A stretch of DNA of 64,000 bases from Micrasema longulum (lineage: Eukaryota; Arthropoda; Insecta; Trichoptera; Brachycentridae). Position 1 is the stretch's first letter. The number at the start of each line of letters is the position of its first letter. Made by a program: the position numbers and the translations under genes. This document shows positions 43,441-55,280 of this stretch, piece by piece. The stretch covers positions 62,001 through 126,000 of the forward strand of contig JAGVSM010002959.1 of the NCBI GenBank assembly GCA_022494885.1. Reading direction: 5' to 3'. The notes below the pieces were generated by a model that searched no databases, was not told the DNA's origin, and saw nothing but the letters and a program-made list of their open reading frames with translations.

Positions 43441-43499
43441 ACAGTGCTCTAGCAGATAAGCGTAAAATTTCATTCCAGAAAATGAACAAATATTTTTCA

Positions 43500-44220
43500 T
43501 ATTAAAAAAATAATTAATTGATTTTTATTGGGACAGACGGTGAAAATTCCAACCGATATGAAATATTTCATTCGGAGCCGTAAAAAATGTTAATGAACGC
43601 TTAAAAATCGTTCTCAAATAATAAAAGTTTACAATGAGGCTTATTTTTTTACTGATATCATTCAATATTGCAATTTTTGTGGATAAGATTTCGACAAGTT
43701 TTGACCTACGCCAACTTGTAATGTTGACCCAGATAAGAAATACAAATAAAAATGCACATATTAAAAAGATTTCATTATATATATATTATTAATTTACATA
43801 ATTAATATCACTGGTTTGCACAAAAATCGTCTTTGACACCATTTCTATTGATTCTTGTGTCAAATAATCCTTAAAATCCGAATATGACACCCGTTTTCCC
43901 CTATCACCCACCATTTTCGGTGGAGACTGCTCCCCCCCCCCCATTTTTATCAGATTTCGATAATTTGGAGGGATGAAAAGGATTATTTTAACCTTTACAT
44001 TTTTTCTGAGGGACTACATAGATGGAAGTGTCTAAAACATGAATTTTAAATTTACAGATAAAGTAATGCCTTTCCCTCCTCCAAATCAAATTCATGGCCA
44101 TAAAATTATCATCGAAAAGTGATAAAATAAGGGGTGTCTTCCTTTCAGATTCAGGAAGTCATTTTACATACAAATCAGTAAGAATAGTGTCAGGGATCAA
44201 GTTTTTTTGCAGATCAGTGA
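43500..44220. other. Unassigned AT-rich region
   Basis: No coding similarity recognised. It holds a C11 homopolymer near 43932 and fragments in a decayed context after the hAT remnant. Confidence 0.3.
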
Positions 44221-44224
44221 TAAT

Positions 44225-44690
44225 TTTCATCATTCCATGTCCGATCTCTAGCTGGAGCATATGGTATCCAAAAAGAGCCTCCATGCATCTTTGTTAGCCG
44301 CCAACTTCTTTGCGTCCTCTCAAGTCGGGCTCTCGTCCTGAAGTTCTGATATAAACTGAGAGCAAACTGTCAGCAGTGGACGTCCAGGACGTCGAGAACC
44401 TGATGCCTTGTAATGTAGGCAAGCGTAGTTGAGGCTCACAGGAGGCATACGCAGTAAATGGCCTAGCCAACCTTATCGCCTCCGCTTGACAACAGACAAC
44501 TGTTGTGACAACACTGGAGTTTGCTGCGTCCGTTCTCTTATTACCTCATTTTTCAGAAAGTCAAACCACCGCACACCCAAGATTTTTCTGAGACACCTAT
44601 TCTCAAAACTTAGAATTTTGCTATTTTGGGCCCTAGTGAGGTGCCACGATTCGCATTCGTAGAGGAGAGTTATGCAGGCATTATATTGAT
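44225..44690 (-). mobile_element. RTE-like LINE-H2 3' end, split by later insertions
   Basis: Shares CATCATTCCATGTCCG and TGGAGCATATGG with 30700-31130. It is broken off at GGCATTATAT (44690) and continues at TATAGGCGGTATTTGG (45698) to about 45760. Everything between is a later insertion, with TATAT-like repeats at both junctions. Confidence 0.7.
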
Positions 44691-44952
44691 TGATTTATTT
44701 ATTTATTAACGGACATTGTCCATGTATACAATTTATAGGGTTTAAATATTACAATAAAAGAATTGTTTAAACCATTTAAAAAAAAGAAAAGAAGCATTGA
44801 CAAACATAAGGGACATCAAGACAAGATCTGGACTATTCATTTAGTGCTCGTTTAAATCGTTCTAAACTTAAACCAAAAAAGTCCAGATCTTGTCTTGAGT
44901 TAACAATACGACAAAGACGGGTCATTGGAGAATTAAGGCCATAGTTTGTTCT
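44690..44952 (-). mobile_element. Jockey-type LINE-F 3' end (second copy)
   Basis: Nearly identical to 42050-42270: NYGLNSPMTRLCRI and LDFFGLSLERFKRALNE, with the same 3' UTR and TTATTTATTTA tail. It lies between the LINE-H2 break point and the RTE-like fragment. Confidence 0.8.
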
Positions 44953-44954
44953 AT

Positions 44955-45690
44955 GTTTGTTACTTTCTTCTTCTTCTTTAGCCTTATTCTCTCCACTGCT
45001 GGATAAAGGCCTCTTCCAAACGTCTCCACTCCTTCCTATCACCCGCTTTCATCATCCATGTTTTACCGGCAATAGAGGCAACGTCGTCGACCCATCTTTT
45101 CTGTGGCCTTCCAACACTTCTTTTGTTCGCCCGTGGTCTCCACTTTATTATTCTGGGTGTCCACCTGCCATCATTTTGTCTCGCCAAGTGTCCTGCCCAC
45201 TGCCATTTCAATTTCGCTGCACGATCCATGATATCCGCGACTCCAGTTCGGCGCCTTATTTCTTCATTTCTTACTCTGTCTCTCGGATATACACCGAGCA
45301 TCTATCTTTCCATAGATCGTTGCGTACGTTTTAATTTCTAGCTACTTTTTTGTGTTATAGACATGGTTTCTAGTCCGTTTGTTGTAACCGACAATATGCA
45401 CGATCATATACTTGTCTTTTCAAGCATATAGGACTTCTTTATTTTCAAAAATATATTTAAGTTTGCCGAAAGCAGCCAAACTTAGCCCTATTCTTCTTGG
45501 TAACTCCGCTATCTGGTTATCTTTACCAAGTTTGACATTGTGTCCTAGATATATATATTAATCAACCATTTCGATTTTATTATTTATAATGAAAATGTCT
45601 CGTCCTGTTGGACTCATAATCTTTGTTTTATGAATATTCGATTCCAAACCAATCCTTTTTGAAGCCTCATGTAGTTCTATGGTATGTTTA
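44955..45690 (-). mobile_element. RTE-like LINE fragment
   Basis: Minus-strand frames give [34 protein letters not shown], then MLGVYPRDRVRNEEIRRRT, KLKWQWAGHLARQNDGRW and RSVGRPQKRWVDD. This is the RT C-terminal region and tail of a widespread insect endonuclease-reverse transcriptase. The 3' tail is AAGAAGAAG-like at 44965-44980. It has frameshifts and is 5' truncated. Confidence 0.8.
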
Positions 45691-45759
45691 TGTATGTTTA
45701 TATAGGCGGTATTTGGTTTTCACTGAGTAAATATCCGATCTGATAATATCCGAAGTGAT

Positions 45760-46640
45760 TATTTTACATTATTTGAAAAAGTTCTAGCAGGCTCTCAAAC
45801 AAGCATAATATGATGTCCTTGAAACTTCCGAACGGGGTAATTTATAACCTCAATAACTACTTCAGAGCCAGGACACGAACCATTATTTGTTCGTCCTGAA
45901 TGCGGGACTAATTAACCGTCGATGTCTGTGGGGAGAATGATTGGTCTGTTGAACAGCTTACTAAGTACCAAGGGAGGTGGATCTTTTCCATGCTAGGGAG
46001 TTTTACACCCTTCATCTTTAACTATGTATCGAGCAGTGAGATTTAATTTTTTTATTATTAATTATATAATTATATATTCATCAATGTTTATTTTCGCCAT
46101 GAACTTATTTACGAAAACATTAATACACTTCACTGATCAAGGTAGCTTCTTTACATAATATTTTCCTCCTAAAATATAAAATCTTTCAAATAAATTAGAA
46201 TAAACTCAAGTATGCCATCAATAACTGTTAACCATTTAACTATTTTTATTTTTTATTTTTGTTTTATTGCTCAAAAAACTTTTATTTTTCTAAGTACTTA
46301 TGTTGTATTAATGTTTTTATTATTTTATTCTAGTCATTCTCAACTTTACTGTGTTATATTTATATTTAGGACATAAGATTTTCTCATAGTTATTGCTTTC
46401 TTTTATTAAGAAATGTTATGTTTCTTTTTTACTTTTTGTATTATATGTTTACTAAATTGTTTAGTTTTAATTATTCTATTATTTCTTACTATGTACTACA
46501 TGATTATTGTGCACTGCTGTGATTATTTATGTAAATTATTATTTTTTTGTAGAAGGTTCTTTAAACCGTTGATGTATAAATAAATAAATAAATAAGTAAG
46601 CCAAAAAATATGAATGAGATGGTTAATAGAACCACAAAAA
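45760..46640. other. Unassigned AT-rich region
   Basis: No gene recognised. About 46230-46600 has the look of a LINE 3' UTR ending in AAATAAATAAATAAATA at 46577-46595. Confidence 0.3.
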
Positions 46641-47290
46641 CCCTAGGCTTAATTTATTAAATAAGTGGTTAAAAACAAAGTCGTTTTATTTAACAATGTT
46701 TGATTATGTCCAAATGCTTGCAGACTGGCTGGATTTCCTCCCTAGGGAGTTGTTCATATTTAAATTTATTTCAACAGAGAGGGAAAGAGTTTTCGTGAAG
46801 AAATTTGGGAGTCTAGGCATTTACAGGGCTTATGACCTGTCATTGGCTGGTTTAAGTGGCCACTTTACACACTGTGTAACATTCACCATTCTGCCCATGT
46901 TTGAACATCCACATTTCCTCAACTCTTTCATCTGTTGACTTTTGTGAAGTGAAAGATGCAAAAGTCAACAGATGGAAGAGTTGAGGAAATGTGGATGTTC
47001 AAACATGGGCAGAATGGTGAATGTTACACAGTGTGTAAAGTGGCCACTTAAACCAGCCAATGACAGGTCATAAGCCCTGTAAATGCCTAGACTCCCAAAT
47101 TTCTTCACGAAAACTCTTTCCCTCTCGTTTTATTTATTTTATTATAATGAATAACCACAAAGTTATTGCTTCAAATACAAACTTTATATATAATTGTTTC
47201 ATTTATCTTTATACAAATAAAAATCAATATTTTTTAATCACCTCTTTTTTAAATTTAAAAATGTACTAAGTGTTATACTTGTTTTACTGT
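46640..47290 (+). mobile_element. Penelope-like terminal repeat carrying a P-family hairpin
   Basis: The left part AGTGGTTAAAAACAAAG and the right part TTATTTTATTATAATGAATA, then ACCACAAAG, are continuous in the PLE repeat at 11395-11455. Here they are separated by the hairpin 46693-47124, flanked by a 12-base match TCGTTTTATTTA (46681-46692, 47125-47136). Confidence 0.7.
46693..47124. repeat. P-family foldback with 168-bp near-perfect arms
   Basis: Arms 46777-46944 and 46959-47126 differ at one position by eye and are separated by 14 bases. The arms include GGCTTATGACCTGTCATTGG and GTGGCCACTTTACACACTGT, seen in many P-family copies. The part left of the first arm (GGATTTCCTCCCTAGGGAGT) is unpaired. 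No protein is supported; transcripts would form long hairpin RNA. Confidence 0.8.
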
Positions 47291-47394
47291 TTATGATATG
47301 ATACATAACCTATGTTACTGTAATACTTTTTATATTTAAATTCTTTATTTATTTATTTTTATTCTTTATTTTTAAAATTACAACAAGGTTGGAG

Positions 47395-47540
47395 AATACC
47401 TTAAATAAGGGAATATGGAAGTCTAGGCATTTACAGGGCTTATGACCTGTCATTGACTGGTTTAAGTGGCCACTTTACACACTGTGTAACATTCACCATT
47501 TAGCCTTTATTTGAACATCTATATTTCTTCAATTCTTCCT
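47395..47540 (+). repeat. P-family fragment
   Basis: One arm only: GGAATATGGAAGTCTAGGCA, GGCTTATGACCTGTCATTG and ACACACTGTGTAACATTCAC. It is joined to an AT-rich sequence without a partner arm. Confidence 0.7.
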
Positions 47541-47884
47541 TTATTTTTTGTTAATTTGCTTCATACCTATGTTATAATTTTTTATTTAATTTTCCTTTAT
47601 TGTATCTTAATTTTCTGCTGATTTAATTTTATGTATCTATATTTTCTTTACTTGTGTACAGGTTTTTTGTTTCATTATAATTGTTTTTCAATATTATTTT
47701 ATACTTTGTCAAAGGCGTAAGCCGTCGAAATAAATTAATAAATTAAAGGCTTAAATAGGAAAAACATATGGCTAAACTAACAGACAAACTCAGACATTTA
47801 TCTTATGTTTTCTAAAGACTGAACAATGTTTCAAAGAAAAATAAAAAATTTTATTATTATATTACGCTTTGATTCAATTTTCAA

Positions 47885-48880
47885 TCACATATGATGTTAT
47901 ATGATGGGGAGTCTTGGACGTGCATAGTCACTCAATAAAAATTGCACTGAAAAGTATAATTAAGATCATGTACAAAAAATATAGACTATTTCCTAGTAAT
48001 GAACTATACGTAGAGAGTGGACTTCTTAGTTTTAGAAAATTATATTTATTTCAGTGCCTGAAATATGTTTACTTAAATAGGGAATTATTTAAATCGGATT
48101 AGCAATAGATAAAGAGTGTACTGTCAGTTTCAGGATGCAGAACTAAGTTCGCACAGAGGCACTCCTTACATATCGGTCCAAGATCCTTCAATCTTCTACC
48201 TAAGGACGCACAAAACATTAAATCACTAATACAGTTTAAAGTAGGTCATGGATTAACATGAAAGGAACAGATAGACAACTTTTGAAAAAAAAAAAAAAAT
48301 TAATGCATACTGCAAATAAATCCAGTTTTTGTAATATCAGCATAAGGTAATCTTGTTTTTCTTTTCATGGTCATGTCATACTGTCATACCATATTTATAT
48401 GCTATAATCTAATAAATCATTAAAAAAGGATGCTCAGACGCTGAAGTCTTTGTGGGCATTTTTTTCTAAATTATGTTATAATAATAATAATAATGTTTGG
48501 ATAATTTATATAGCGCCATTTTTGTGAAAATCACCTCAAGGGCGCTGTAAAATAAATATCCCAACACGTCTTGCAGCTACAGAGCGCATGGACGGTTGGG
48601 ATTCTAGTTCCTCGTCTCCAATTATGATAACTTACAATTATGATATATATGAGCTAGATAACAGCGCGTCTTGCAGCTACAGAGCGCATGGTCAATAAGA
48701 AATCTAGCCCCTATTTACCTTTTTATTTGACAATGAAGTTAAGAGTTTAAGTGATATTATATCATAAACATACAACAAATCAATCAATACAGGTCTATAA
48801 CTTAATTTTAAGGTGTATTTTTTAAAGTGCATTTTTGTTATTCAAATTTTATGTAAATATATGTATGGAAAAAAAAATAA
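47885..48880 (+). mobile_element. LINE-J 3' fragment with nested insertion
   Basis: Encodes IIKIMYKKYRLFPSNELY, ESGLLSFRKLYLFQ and IGPRSFNLLPKDAQN, the RT tail of a LINE. The 3' UTR has GCTCAGACGCTGAAGTCTTT at 48431, also found at 9970. About 48475-48770 interrupts this UTR; it holds the LINE-A-like AAATCACCTCAAGGGCGCT and a TAATAATAATAAT tail on the minus strand. The UTR resumes at about 48790. Confidence 0.65.
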
Positions 48881-49089
48881 AAATATCTTAGCACATGTTG
48901 AGAATTCATATCAAAAGTTGCTCTCTTACATAACTATTTTGACTCAGTAATCTGAAAGACTATAATAATGTTTTTTTACAATATCTCAGTTTAAATGTAG
49001 CCATGTGTGTAAATGCCAATTTTTCTGTAGACAAGTACCTACCCGTTTAGGGAGCTAATCAAGTTTTTCAAAAAATTTCAGCATATCTA

Positions 49090-49330
49090 TTGTACCTCAT
49101 ATTATATAATAATTCATACAGGCAATTATTCGGACTGCCTAAGTACTGCAGTGCCTCCGAAATGTTCACAGCTGGACGGGTAAACACCTTCGCTGCCCTA
49201 CTTCGCCAAAGAGCCTGGAGCCTATGGGACCACCTGAAAAGCTCTAATAACGCGCTTCTCCAAGCCACTGCAGGGTGGATCCATTCACCCTTTTTCGAGC
49301 GATGGCAGGATATGCTAAGACCACCGTAAG
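49090..49330 (+). mobile_element. LINE-M C-terminal fragment
   Basis: Encodes RQLFGLPKYCSASEMFTAGR, TFAALLRQRAWSLWDHLK and FERWQDMLRPP, ending in TAA. This is the conserved C-terminus of insect LINE reverse transcriptases (LPR.CSASxMF, LR.R..SL). The reading frame is open, but nothing upstream is preserved. Confidence 0.7.
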
Positions 49331-49334
49331 TGCT

Positions 49335-49690
49335 TCAAATATTGTAAATTTATTGCAACAGAGAGGGAAAACATTATTGAGAAGTGAATATGGAAGTCTA
49401 GGCATTCACTGGGCTTATGACCTGTCATTGGCTGGTTTAAGTGGCCACTTTACATGTAACATTCACCATTCTGCCCATGTTTAAACATCCACATGTCCTC
49501 AACTCTTCCATCTGTTGGCTTTTGTGAAGTAAAGGAGGTCATAAGCCCTGTAAATGCCTAGACTTCCATATTCCCTTCTCAATAATGTTTTCCCACTCTG
49601 TTGCAATAAATTTAAATATGAACAACTCCATAGGGAGGAAATCCAGCCAGTCTGCAAGTATTTGGATATACTCAAACATTGATAAAATAT
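49335..49690. repeat. P-family foldback (second, less symmetrical)
   Basis: A plus-oriented unit (49360-49530) is followed by a minus-oriented unit (49535-49685) that pairs with AACAGAGAGGGAAAACATTA and GGAAGTCTAGGCATT. The loop side lacks part of the second unit. The outer sequence AACAACTCC...AGGGAGGAAATCCAG matches the left flank of the 46.7 kb copy. Confidence 0.75.
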
Positions 49691-49794
49691 TGTTTTATCC
49701 ATATAATTTTTACCATTAGAATTGGCTCTGCACTATGTAGCTACATATTTTACTAGCATAAAAAAAAAAAACATATTATCATCATCATCATAAT

Positions 49795-49905
49795 ATCCTT
49801 ATTATCATAATTACCTTATCCGCACCTAATGGTGCAAAGGAAACTGCATTGGTATACCAATTGCAGTGTGACTGGATATTTTTAGTTACGTAAAGGTTTC
49901 ATCTT
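49795..49905 (-). mobile_element. SINE-1 3' part
   Basis: CATCATCATCAT tail, then GGTGCAAAGGAAACTGCATTGG, the 3' body of the tRNA-derived SINE-1 on the minus strand. The tRNA head is missing. Confidence 0.55.
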
Positions 49906-49914
49906 TTCAGAAAT

Positions 49915-50095
49915 TCTTCACTAGGGAGTTATTTTGATGTAAATTTGTTGCAACAGAGAGGAAAAACATTTTTTAGTAGGGAATATGGAAGACTAGGCAA
50001 TTACAGGGTTATGACCTGTCATTGACAAGGGCTTATGGCAAAAAGGTTTTTTCCTTTTATGTATCATAATTTCACTAGACAGTTGATAATTTAAC
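49915..50095 (+). repeat. P-family fragment
   Basis: AACAGAGAGGAAAAACATT, GGGAATATGGAAGACTAGGC and TTATGACCTGTCATTGAC, truncated after about 130 bases. Confidence 0.6.
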
Positions 50096-50099
50096 AAAA

Positions 50100-50960
50100 A
50101 ATTTAATGAACGCCGAGACAATTCGAGATCTTGGGATACTTTTTGATAACAAACTCAAATTTAAACATCACATTGACCACATTTCAAAAAAAGCGTCCAA
50201 AATCTATGGATTTTTTTGCGAATATCTAAGCCATTCAAAAGCCCGAAAATTGCAATTACATTGTTTAAATAATTTGTTCGTAGTTTGCTTGAATTTACTT
50301 CTATAGTATGGTCTTCTAATTATAATATTCATATAACGCGGATTGAATCGGTGCAACGTAAATTTTTAAAATCGTTAATATATAGAATCGGATCAAATAC
50401 TTTCATAATCAACTATTATGATCGTCTAGAGTACTTTCATATCTTTAGTTTGGAATTCAGCAGGATTTTGGCTGGTTTGATATTCTTGCATAAATTAATA
50501 TCTAACTGTATAGATGCCCATGATATTCTTGCTTAAATAAACCTTAATGTACCTCACCGTAACTTGCGTACCAATCCTGTCTTTGCTGTGGGAAATTATA
50601 AAACTAACATAGGACTCTTTTCCCCTCTGGCAAGGATCCGCAGAACAGTGAACGAAATCTCACTAAACGGTACTGTCGATGTGTTCCTACAGCAAGGGCA
50701 GGCATTTAAGAAGCAAGCGGTGTTGTCTCTCCTGGCTCGCGATGTCACACTTGCCATTTCCGCCTAGATTATGCTATACATACCTTTTGTTAATTACACA
50801 CTTTGTTAATTTAAGAATAAAATGTACAGGGACGAGGGAATGTTTTTCCAATGACTTTTTTTTAAACTTCTTCCATCTCTATCGTATAATGTAATCATAC
50901 TAGAATCAATGTATTTATTTGTCATTCTCGTTATAAAAAATATACTGTTATTAATGTTCT
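50100..50960 (+). mobile_element. Jockey-type LINE-G fragment
   Basis: Frames encode ETIRDLGILFDNKLKFKHHI, LEFTSIVWSSNYN, IESVQRKFLKSL, then [20 protein letters not shown] and [17 protein letters not shown]. This is the RT thumb and C-terminal tail with frameshifts near 50300 and 50540. A second copy of its tail is in GST intron 3. Confidence 0.8.
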
Positions 50961-50964
50961 GGCT

Positions 50965-51555
50965 TGCTAAAAATAATCTCCGGGTTAAGTCCGGTCTTAC
51001 AAATGTATTCTTTGTGATTTTTTTTGTTTAAAACAAACAAAAATGGCGAAATGAAATACTTTTATAATTACTGTTTGTTGAGATGGATTTTGAATTGTTA
51101 ATTATTATGAAAATTAATGGAATAAGATGAATTAAAACATTAAGTAATAAAAGCTCGAGGTAAACAGTTCTACATACATATTTATAGTAAAAAAAACAGA
51201 CAAAGTGTATAAACTCAGAACTAATAACAGATTTCCACAAAGTATACAAAGGTAGTAAAGAAAAGACGAGTATATTACATATGAAATAAATACATATAAA
51301 AATACTTGTAAATATTTTTCAATGATCAAATAATTTTTTTTTAAAAAAAAAAACAGTAAGTTATTGTAAATTGGGTGTGATTAGGAAAATAATGCTTGAA
51401 GAGAGGATAAGGAGGGGAAGGGAGATGTACATATTTATTATAATAATGTCTACCAAGTTCCATTATTCATTCTTAGTGTAAATTTAAAATCTGACAGAGT
51501 GTTTACTAACCCTTATGGATTATTACATTCATTTTACAAAAATAATACACAAAAA
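50965..51555. other. Unassigned AT-rich region
   Basis: No recognised gene or repeat. Open frames here are short and low-complexity. Confidence 0.3.
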
Positions 51556-51559
51556 AATT

Positions 51560-52340
51560 ATTCATACTCTGTTGTTGATAATAATATTTTTTACATCTTT
51601 TGAAAAGTTTGTCTGAGTCTTTTGTTTAGTTTTGTCTGGTAGTTTATTGTACACTTTCAGTTCCTAGTTTATTAGTCTCGACTGTCCTTGTCTCGTTTTA
51701 GAAGGTTGTATATGATATTTTTTTGATGTTCTCGTATTGTGTCCATGTTTACTACGATTTTTTCAAGTTTTAGATCTTCGTGTACAATTACATAGGTAAC
51801 TAATTTATGGATAAAGTTTAATGATTCTGGTTTAAAGAGTTCAGTTATATGTAATATCTTAGTTTGTTTAAAGAGTTCTCTAGTCATATACTAACTTTAA
51901 TATTTTATTTTTCTGTCTTTGTAGTCTGTTTATGTCAATTTGATTTACTGTTCCCTATATGAGTTGCATTTTACATATTTTAGTTTTTACAAAGGCTTCA
52001 TACATTAGAATTTTTTCCGCTTTCGGAACAAAATTTTTGATTAAAAAAAAAGACTCGATAACGTCGCCACTTTGCTAATTAAATTGTCAATATGAATTTT
52101 CCATGTCAATTGTCTGTCTATTGTTAATCCTAAGTATTTACCATGTTAAATTTTTAGTAAGTAGTTCACTATTTATGTGAGCATCTATTTTATGTCATTT
52201 TTTTCTAGATTCAAAATGGATAATATTGCATTTTTTTTCATTAAGTGTAAGTAAGTTTGTGTTTATCCATTTAGTCAATATAGTTAGGTTTTCGTTTATA
52301 TCATTGTTTGTTAATACGTAAGATATTTTATTTTTAATCC
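51560..52340 (-). mobile_element. LINE-E fragment (CR1/Jockey-like), decayed
   Basis: Minus-strand frames give LTKWINTNLLTLNEKKCNII, RINNRQTIDMENSY, KAEKILMYEAFVKTKI and ELFKPESLNFIHKLVTYVIV, the RT thumb and C-terminal region. Multiple stops and shifts. It resembles LINE-D at 11615-12525 in layout. Confidence 0.65.
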
Positions 52341-52344
52341 AATC

Positions 52345-52845
52345 CACCATCTCTAAGGCAAGAGAAATAAAATTAAAATCCTTAGTAGGGAAATATCACT
52401 TTTTTAACAAATATAAATTAATAAGGGTCTATATAAATACTGTTAATTAAAAAATAATAATTTTTGTACTTGTTAGTCACATAATTTATTTTTTTTATTC
52501 CGGTTTATTGCATAGGCCACGCCTCTAATACGTCCAGATAATGTTAATTTGACATTTGTTTGTGACTATTTAAATTTAAATACAACATCGTCACGAACCT
52601 TTACGTCACAATTGTCAAGGCCAAACATGTCGCGTTTTTTAGAAATCATATTAAAAAAAAAAAAAATTCAAAGTTATATATGAAAACATTTTTCACAATA
52701 TTCACATTGATTTTGAAAATACAATTAATTTTCTTAATTTATTTCACATATTTTAATCGATATTTGTAGTATGTGATATTTCCCTATTGAAAAAAAGGAA
52801 TTTTACTATGAAAATGCAAATACGACTCATCATATCGTTGATCTG
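52345..52845. other. Unassigned AT-rich region
   Basis: No gene recognised. Long A/T runs near 52655. Confidence 0.3.
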
Positions 52846-52849
52846 CAAA

Positions 52850-53290
52850 GCAGCTTGAAGCGATGGATGATGGTTACCTATTGGCAGCATATTAACATTC
52901 ATATTAAAGGGAATTGCACCAGAAAGCATAATCCGTGAGGCGAAATATATGAGCGAAGGTGTATATTTTGAATTCTGTATTGTCCTGCCGGTAAAACATA
53001 TTTGTGACTACAAATTGATTGTGTTAAATTGCGTTATTCCAAGGTTGTTCAATGATCTCCCATAAACCATCATTCACATAAAGGATCTTCATATGAAAAA
53101 AAAAGAAATATCTTCAAAATACTTTAAAGTGCCTGTTAATAAATAAAATTGTATAATATAAATGAAATAAACCTGTCATAAAATAAATAATGTGTCCCAC
53201 CGAAAAGTCTTAAGACTTAATGGGTAACAAAGTGTTATGTGTATTTTAAAATATTAAATAAACGCTGCTCTACAGCACTAAAACTAAGAT
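52850..53290 (+). mobile_element. LINE-B 3' end
   Basis: Matches the minus strand of 22030-22560: GAGGCGAAATATATGAGCGA, GTAAAACATATTTGTGACTA, then ATGATCTCCCATAAACCATC and the 3' UTR block AAGTCTTAAGACTTAATGGG. An internal deletion removes much of the tail domain. Confidence 0.7.
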
Positions 53291-53294
53291 GATT

Positions 53295-55270
53295 ATATTT
53301 CATATTTTTTTTAGCGTTCGTTGGTCAGAAAAGCAATTAGTATAACTAAACAAGGAACTTTGATTGATACTTTGTTTCAAAATGATTAATCTAAAATTGT
53401 TTTTCCTCACTTGTGTCCATTATCATAAACAATTGTTTCCACAACACTCGTTATATTTAATATTATAGTCACTTAATTTGCTTTTCACAACTTCTCCGAG
53501 TGCGCGCGCACCACGGGCGTTGGTGTCCTCATAAAATGGAAGACATTCCAATTTGCGCAACCAGTCAGCAATCCTGGGAAATCTGCGAAAAACATTTAAA
53601 TTTATATTTAGAAAGTTTTAACAATAACCTGAGGACGCTGCGTATTAATTTTCAAATGCTCACTGTTATATCGAGGCTATACTGACCACATGCCTTAAGT
53701 CAAAGGTCTTTATATATTTCAAATATTTTTAAATATCGGTGCAAGATGTTGATTTCAAATTTTATGTTAGGCCTAGAATGAAGATTACTCTTTTTGGTTG
53801 CGCGAGTAGTTGGTGAGATTGAGTGGTTTCTGGCTGGATGGACCGCTATCCTACCCATCCTGTGATCTCCCAACTTTTAATGACTGTTTATTCTCCTCGT
53901 CTCTATGGCCATGGGTTAGCCGTTAGCCAGCTACGGTTGCTATGAGAACAGTTTTCCATATCCATAGCAACCAACATCAACAATCACATTTTTTCTCCTT
54001 GATAATTTTTGTCAAATTCCGCATGTTCATAATTTTATCTGCCCGCATCTGCTCGTCCTTTAATCATCTGCCCGCATCTGAAAACCATTACATGTTCTGA
54101 CCGCTGCGCCGCTACATTCGTTTTTATATTTCCCAAATAACTATAGTGAAAGTGCTGTGATTACCAAAAAAGGGAAAAACTGCCCAGAAACCAGGACTTG
54201 GAGATAGCATCCGGATTCCTGTTCCTGATTCCCTTTGTTGTCATCCTCAAGGTAGGATTTAAGGCTGCTGTAGTTTGTTTGGCCGCATACTGTTCTTTTC
54301 TGTATCTGCCATCATCGCGCAAACGCATCTTTTATTTCCCCGCAAAAATTTACACAGATCAACGATTCAGTCAAATAATACTCACGCAAAATTATAATCG
54401 CCATCCCACTTTCAAACCTTGAAAAAAAATTAAACCAAAGAAAACTGTGGGAGAACTAATGCGTTGAAAGAATAAAAAAGCTTTAAATACGAATGCAGCA
54501 CCCAAAAAGTCGATAACTCATCAAAATACAATTTTAAGATCCATATTTTTTAAAAGATTATCGTATTTTTTTATTCATTATTTGATTATTAATTTTCTTT
54601 AGACATCTTTAGTAAAAAATATGCTGCATTTTATATTAAAACTAGCGGACCCTACAGCCGTTGTCCTGCCCGAACGTTAGCTTGCCTGCTATTAGCTGGT
54701 TCAGCAAACACAAAATCTCGAAAAATTCGAATTTTCGATAAACTATATACCAAGTGACATTTGACAATGACAAATGACTTTTGAAAAATGCCTCATTGTA
54801 TCTAGAAAACGTGCAAAACTGTCATAATTAAAGGAAAAAGACTTTTTATTGAGTAGCTACCTAGGTACTTGATCATGGTTGAATTCCAAAACATAAAATA
54901 AATTATTTTCAAATATAGAATTCTTTTCGCAAATGTCAAACTCTGATCTTCTCACCAATAGGGGTGCATATTATTCACGAATACGATTTTTTTTAAATTT
55001 ATTGAATGTCAGTTAATATTATTTTAGTATTACCGAAAATCCAGTAAAAAGAAATGAAAATGGGAAGAAATTATAAGGAATTTAAGGAAATTATCTGATT
55101 AGGATCCATAAATTGTTCGGCGAGTAAGTGTCTGAGTAATCTACTCAAACCTATTTTCTATGGTTAACTGCTAATCATAACCCAGAGAAATAACAAAATG
55201 ACGGCAAAATAATTTGACAGCCAGCGAAGAGGGGTTGTGTTTCGATTTGTTAGTTTGGAAAGTGCGTGTT
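53295..55270. other. Unassigned region with scattered moderately GC pieces
   Basis: Short open frames at 53500-53685 and 54198-54422 match nothing recognised. CTAGCGGACC...CGTTGTCCTG at 54650-54675 resembles a repeat seen widely in insect genomes, recalled and not verified. GGTTGCTATGAGAAC near 53935 pairs with CATAGCAACC near 53963. Confidence 0.3.
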
Positions 55271-55280
55271 TTTATAAATT

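Noticed and set aside
45840..45960. tRNA-like SINE head
   Set aside because: Only a weak ACACGAACC/GCGGGACTAATTAACCG resemblance; boxes too degraded.
46696..46938. 80-codon protein
   Set aside because: Lies in the P-family hairpin; the same sequence elsewhere is full of stops and the arms are complementary.
49499..49702. Minus-strand frame
   Set aside because: It is the translated second arm of the P-family foldback.
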